A stretch of 64,000 nucleotides of DNA from Nepenthes gracilis (lineage: Eukaryota; Streptophyta; Magnoliopsida; Caryophyllales; Nepenthaceae). This document shows positions 58,484-64,000 of the stretch, one piece after another. The number at the start of each line of letters is the position of its first letter. Positions within the stretch are counted from its first letter, which is position 1. Location of the stretch: NCBI GenBank assembly GCA_033239525.1, contig BSYO01000031.1, positions 3,504,467 to 3,568,466 of the forward strand, written 5' to 3'. The notes beneath the pieces are model-generated. The model was not told where the DNA came from and did not search any database. It worked only from the letters and a program-made list of their open reading frames with translations. The position numbers and the translations under genes were made by a program.

Positions 58484-59002
58484 CCTCTTCTGCTGCTGCT
58501 GGCAATCGCGGCAATAATGGAGCACCGAGGGCTTTAGGTACTTGTCAGGCTTTCACTTTAATCAGCAGCCGACTCCGGCGACGTGTGTTGTTAGGCAGGA
58601 TTGCTCTGTGATTTGACACTTACTTTAAAATAAGTCAATTTTTGTGAGATATTGTGGGAGATTCTTAAGATCGGAGCGTTGTGATGTGACGCCGTACGAT
58701 TTAAGTATAATGATAGTGGTTGTCATCAAATCCCTATCGAGTAGGCCTCATTTTTTTTAGTTAAAAATTAAAAAAAATATTTTTTTACTGTTAAAATTAA
58801 TAAAAATTACTAAATATAGATTTAATAAACGCCATACAATACCTAATACCATTATATTGAGGTTTTTAGAAAACTTTTATAGGTCTCATTATTAGTTTTA
58901 CGATATTATAAAATAAAATATTAACTAAATTGGTTAATTAGATAGAATAATCTTGTTAATTATTCGAGATTGATAAGTAAATGTGACCTAAACTATAATT
59001 AT

Positions 59003-59888
59003 TGTATCATGGGTTTTTTTAGTGTCGTACGGATTAGGGAGCCTTCGGATTTTTTGTTATTTGGAATGATCTCAAACGGATTCGATCTCCATCGCTATTA
59101 ATTCGGAACCTGTACAATACAAATTACAAATAAGAGGTCAGAGGTCAGTGAAATTTCTCCCACCGAAAACACTCCAACCCTCAAGTAAGTAATTTTTCAC
59201 AATAAACGGAAAGGGGGCACACGCTTAGAAGTGTGTGAAAATATGCTGAGCGTGTGGGGAGAATGTATGGATATAAGAGTATGAGACTCGAGGAGCGTTT
59301 TATGGGAGGCCTGACTCCCTGAATGCACCGTAGAGGGTGGCTCGCTATTATGGTCTGAGAAGGGCGGTGGAAAATTGGTCGGGTCGTGAGCATGATAGCT
59401 GGAGCATAGGGAGCGCACATCTCAATGTCTAGAGACCAATTTGTGTTTGGGAATCAGATCTTCTCCCTGTAGAAGGGGAAGGAATTTATAGGCTCCATTG
59501 CGTGGAGCTTTTGGCGTGAAAATATTTTATGTAGGGATTCATGGCCCCGTTGATTATTAGCGATGGCCGATGGTGTCGATTGTTGCCTTGTGGCATTGAG
59601 GAGATCGTCGTACATTGCTAGCCATGTTTGGTCTGGCTTGTGCGATTAGTGGCCCAGTTTAAGAAGCGGACGAGTGCGCTATTAGGGTTGACAATCCTCT
59701 CATTAGCTTGTCCATTCAGGCTTTGTGCTTAGCATGCAACCGCATTAATAAGTCAAGGAAGTATCAATTGTCTGCAGGCATTAGGTTGCCACGTAGACCA
59801 TTTCGAGTTTTAAACTGAGTTAGTTGTCTGAGCCGCTACTATCCGAATTGGACCCCATAATCCTTGGGCCTTATCGATACCGAACCCA
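59003..59888 (-). repeat. probable solo LTR, diverged Tat-like family
   Basis: The order of blocks matches the Tat LTRs: GTCGTACGGATT..CTTCGGATT, then AATGATCTCAAACGGATTCG, CTGTACAATAC, ACCCTCAAGTAAGTAA, and near the end CCTTGGGCCTTATCGATACC. Exact ends are uncertain; ATTAT and ATAAT flank these coordinates with one mismatch. It lies about 600 bp upstream of ArgJ. Confidence 0.5.
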
Positions 59889-59889
59889 A

Positions 59890-60866
59890 TAATAATAATT
59901 TTTTTTCATATATTTGTGAAATACATGGATCAGTAATATATAAAACATCCCAAGAGCGTTTGTCAATCCTAAAAATATAACAATTCGATTATAAGCTTTA
60001 TATATTGTAACAGATAGTTTTAAACTAATCTCCCTCTGCGATTCTAATTTGGTAGCAACCAAACCTCAGGTGGACCTTTATAAAGTATTTTACTATTTTT
60101 AATGGTATTATATTACATATTTTATTTAATAATTAAAATATGTTATATTTACCTAACAAATAGAGAATATAATCAATTTTTAAGTAAGCATAACAAAATA
60201 TGTTAGTTCCTTATTTATTGATAAATAAATTTGTCCACTCTAAATAAAAAAAAAAACAAATCAATAATATTTATTTGTTTTTATTAATTAAATAAGAGAT
60301 TAATTCTTTTTTACTTTATTATTATATAAGTTTATTTTCAAACATTATTTGTTTTTATTTATTATGTTTCTTTTTGTACAACCAATGCCATGGGAATAAA
60401 AAGAGTCATATAGCGGCCTAATTTGGGGAACAAAGACCAAACACAAAATGAGCACATTCACACACAAGAGATAATGTATTTGGTATTTTTTTTTTTATTT
60501 TTGAATTCTTTTAATTCATAAATAAGATTTAAAATTTTAAATTTTTTTATCATTAGGTTATATTTTTTATATAAAAAAAAAATTTTAAATAAAAAATTTA
60601 GAAATTAAAATATTTATGACCTGTATAATTTTAAAAATTATAACTAAAGATATTATTTATTCTTGTAGGAATTCGTCTAATTCGGCTAAAATACCCTTTA
60701 CCGTCTCTCTTGTGGAAGCAAAAGTTGTGTCTTTTAAGAAGAAGAGATTCCTTGGTCTTATAACCTAAGTGGTTAATATGAAAAATAAATATCTAAAATT
60801 TAATCATAATAAAATAATTAATGTTAAACTTTTTTTAATTATTTAAATTGATTAAATTATGACCAT
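59890..60866. other. AT-rich DNA without recognised genes
   Basis: Long A/T runs, no coding signal. Confidence 0.45.
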
Positions 60867-62678
60867 TTATTTTTATATAGACAACTGAGATATATATGTA
60901 TAAAAAAAAGAGCTAGATCATTTCACTTAACAAACTCCAATAGTTATAATATCCCCCAATACTTTGATGACTTTTTTATCTGAAATCTCCACAATTAATA
61001 TATGATCTCTATTAATACGCCATCAACATGCTCTATTTTGGAATTAAAAAAATATAAGAATGAGTCAAATATTTAATGGGCGAATATAATTAATAATATT
61101 AAAATATATTAAAGTATATCAAATAATAATATCAAATATAAATAAAATTAATGACAATGTGCGATAAACAAATAACTATTCGAGACACAATGCCATATTA
61201 TAACTACGACTCAAAAATTACAAGATAATTGAATTTAGAAAACAAAATTAAGATTGCAACAAATTTAAATTTTAACAAGGATATATATTTTATCAAATTT
61301 ATCTCAATATAGGCCTCAACTATATGAGATATTACAGCTATAAGGCCCGAGTTTCTAAATTATATTAAGTATAACTAATTAAATTAATATAATCAAAATT
61401 AATGTTAGAAGATCTAAAAAATTAGGTCAATGAGTCAAAATATAGTCTTGGATGACTTGCACACCTAATATGGGCTCAATGCATGCCTTAAGTGCAAAAT
61501 CACTAACGATTACCCATGAGGAACTCAAGGCATGCTTGAGGCATGCACTTCAGGCTCGCCTGACGCGGGCCATTGGTACAAAATTTAGAACCTCTGTGTT
61601 CTAGGCCTGCCCAACGCTCGCCTTAAGTGCGCTATGGGTGTAAATTTTAGAACCTACTTGCTTGAGGCTTGCTCGACTCATGCCTGAGGTGGTAAAAGCA
61701 GAACCTTCATGCTTGATATGCATTTGACCCGCACTCGAGTGCCAGTTGGGTATATAAGGACCCCATACTCAAAAAGTTATTATTTTTATATAGACAACTA
61801 AGATCAAAAGAAAAGAGCTAAATCATTTCACTTAACAAACTCCAATAGTTATAATATCCAACAATACTTTGATATCTCTTTACCTAAAATCTCCACAATT
61901 AATGTATGATCTCTATTAATACGCTATCAACATGCTCTATTTTGAAACTAAAAATATAAGAGTGAATCAAATACTTAATAGATCAATATAATTAATAATA
62001 TTAAAATACATTAAAGTATCTCAAATAATAATATCAAATATAAATAAAATTAATAGCAATATGCGATAAATAAATAGCTATTCAAGACTCAATGCTATAT
62101 GGTAACTATGACTCAAAAATTATAAAATAACTGAATTTAGAAAACAAAATTAGATTCCAACAAATTTAAATTTTAACAAGGATATACATTCTATTGAATT
62201 TATCTCAATATAGGCCTCAACTATATGAGTATTACAATTGTAAGGCCCAAGTTTCTAAATTATATTAATCATGACTAATTAAATTAATATGATCAAAATT
62301 GATGTCGAAGATGTGAAAAATTGGGTCAATGAGTCAAAATATAAGCTTGGATGGCTCGCACATCTAATGCGGGCTTGTTGCATGCCTTAAGCGCAGAATC
62401 ACGAACATATACCCACAGGGCACTTGAGGCACGCTTGAGGTTCTCTATCAGTGCAAAAATGTGAAGGCATGCGCTCCAGACTTGCCTAAGGCGGGCCATT
62501 GGTGCAAAATCTAGAACCTTCTTGTTCCAAGCCTGCCCAATGCTCCCCTTAAGTGCGCCATCTCGACTTGCGCCTAAGGTGGTAAAAGCAAAATCTTCAC
62601 GCTTGATATGCCCTCGACTCGCGCTTGAGCGCTAGTTGGGTCTATAAGGACCCCGCACTCAGAAAATCGTTATTTTTG
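60867..62678. repeat. tandem duplication of a ~0.9-kb segment
   Basis: Unit 1 (60867-61779) and unit 2 (61780 to about 62678) align throughout. Both start TTATTTTTATATAGACAACT, contain CAAACTCCAATAGTTATAAT (60931 and 61836), CTCAATATAGGCCTCAACTA, an LTR start (61339 and 62239) and a TATA region (GGGTATATAAGG and GGGTCTATAAGG). Copies differ by scattered substitutions and a few indels. Confidence 0.85.
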
Positions 62679-64000
62679 CAATGATTTTGAGAGGAAGAGG
62701 GAGAGGGTCGAGGATAAGAGAGAGAAGGCTCTACTAGCTTGAACAAGGCGATTGAAGTGAGGATTTAGATAAATCAAGTCAAGATAAATGTACTCTTAAA
62801 CTCTCTTTTCACTTGTTGTGAATTTCTTACAAATTTCTCTAAACATTCTTATTCTAATACCCGTCCAAACTAAGACTTCGAAACTAAGATGTGTAAATCA
62901 TGCATGCATGTCAATTTCTAATGATTTTATGAAAAAAATTTCTTAAAAACCCATGTTTAAGTTCATGGATGATGTGTAAATAGGCCAATTTTTGCAATTT
63001 ATATTCTAAAAATTTGATATTATGCTCCTACATGTTTAATTTCGTTGATGACCTTGTTGCATATTTAAATAATTGTTGAAAATATGTTTTTCATGTTCTA
63101 AAAATCCATATAGTGAGCTAAAACTTCGGATTTTCTACATGCATATGCTAGATTGGAGATTTAGTAGTTTTATATGTGATAAATTTTGTTTCTCTTATTA
63201 TTATATATTGTAGACTTAAAATATATATGGTTATATGTTACAAATTTCAGCAAGTAAGCTCAATGTTAAGACAAAACCATTGCATGCTGATTTTCCTACA
63301 TTTTTATTGAATTTTCTATAATTAGATGTTAAAATTTACATTTCATACTTTAAAATCCATCATGGATAAGTTCTGGCAAGTATAAGTACAGATTTATGAA
63401 ATTTTAAAAGAAAACTTTACAATTATGTCCAAGAACTATGAGGATTTTTCTCCCGTGAGTGAGAAAATTATGAAGTATAAAGAATGTGCGTAGTTTTCCT
63501 AAGTTAAATATTGACAAAAATTATTATTATTTGGTTAGTATATTATGGCATGCCTTAATAAATTATAGTAATAAATCGATATTCGAACCTATATAATCAT
63601 TAGTTAAGAAATTGTATCCGATCCTATCTATAGGGTTATATATAGACGGTCCACGTTCCGGGTCTTGAATAAGCGTATGATCTTTGATTGTGTGGGAACA
63701 TATATAACCCGTGTTTCGATTGTCCGTTCCTTTAGTTGGTAAAAGCTGTTCCTAATCCCTAAATAAAAGTAAGATTTAAGTATATTTTAATGGTTAAGAT
63801 TAAGAAAGAATAAGATAATAAAACAAAAAAATATATTATGTAAGTTTTCCTACACATGTTTATATTATTGCATCCGATTATAATCTCTATTCCTTCTGAT
63901 ATGTTTATAAGTATAATGTATGCATATTCATTGATATATATTGGGTATTATTAAACATTTGACTCATTCATTTACTATTTTCTTAACCCCTTAGATGAGT
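62239..64000 (+). repeat. LTR of the chromovirus-like family, truncated by the window end
   Basis: Begins TGTAAGGCCCAAG. TATA-like CTATAAG at 62642-62648 is followed by a purine-rich leader (62688-62725). The part near 63690-63730 matches copy C (TTGTGTGGGAACATATATAAC, then TTCGATTGTCCGTTCC). By comparison with copy C the LTR should end a few hundred bases beyond 64000. Confidence 0.7.

Overview
The window is nuclear DNA of a flowering plant. It carries a two-exon histone H2A.W gene, a 17-exon plastid-type arginine biosynthesis gene with GT...AG introns, and dense Ty3/Gypsy LTR retrotransposons, MITEs and tRNA-derived SINE sequence. Intergenic DNA is very AT-rich. The species cannot be named from the sequence.

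Left (1-12,421): a short exon-like fragment and a small inverted-repeat element precede one complete but frame-damaged Ty3/Gypsy element at 764-12416. It has a perfect 5-bp target duplication (ATTTG), LTRs of about 1.3 kb, and gag-PR-RT-RH-second RH-IN on the minus strand, which is the Tat-lineage layout. Between IN and its 3' LTR lie a long antisense ORF on the plus strand, a triplet of G-boxes upstream of that ORF, and a 38-bp tandem array.

Middle-left (12.4-23.6 kb): AT-rich DNA with a MITE, then a mosaic of heavily mutated chromovirus-like Gypsy fragments on the minus strand, with a gag/RT recombination junction and a probable LTR between fragments.

Host genes: histone H2A.W (23672-25007, minus, 149 aa) and ArgJ (33017-58419, minus, 471 aa reconstructed from 17 exons). 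Between them are LINE-like tails, a solo Tat LTR (27103-28033, perfect AAATT duplication) and a solo chromovirus-type LTR (29359-31295).

The ArgJ gene spans 25.4 kb because its introns hold repeats: two solo LTRs (34646-36861 and 46405-48419), seven tandem copies of a tRNA-derived SINE, at least twelve copies of one GATAT-rich MITE family, other MITEs, a 225-bp tandem duplication and a chromodomain remnant. Its exons and splice sites nevertheless look intact.

Right (58.5-64 kb): the ArgJ upstream region, a diverged Tat-like solo LTR, and a 0.9-kb tandem duplication carrying the head of an LTR that runs off the window. No CRISPR, rRNA or canonical tRNA gene was seen.
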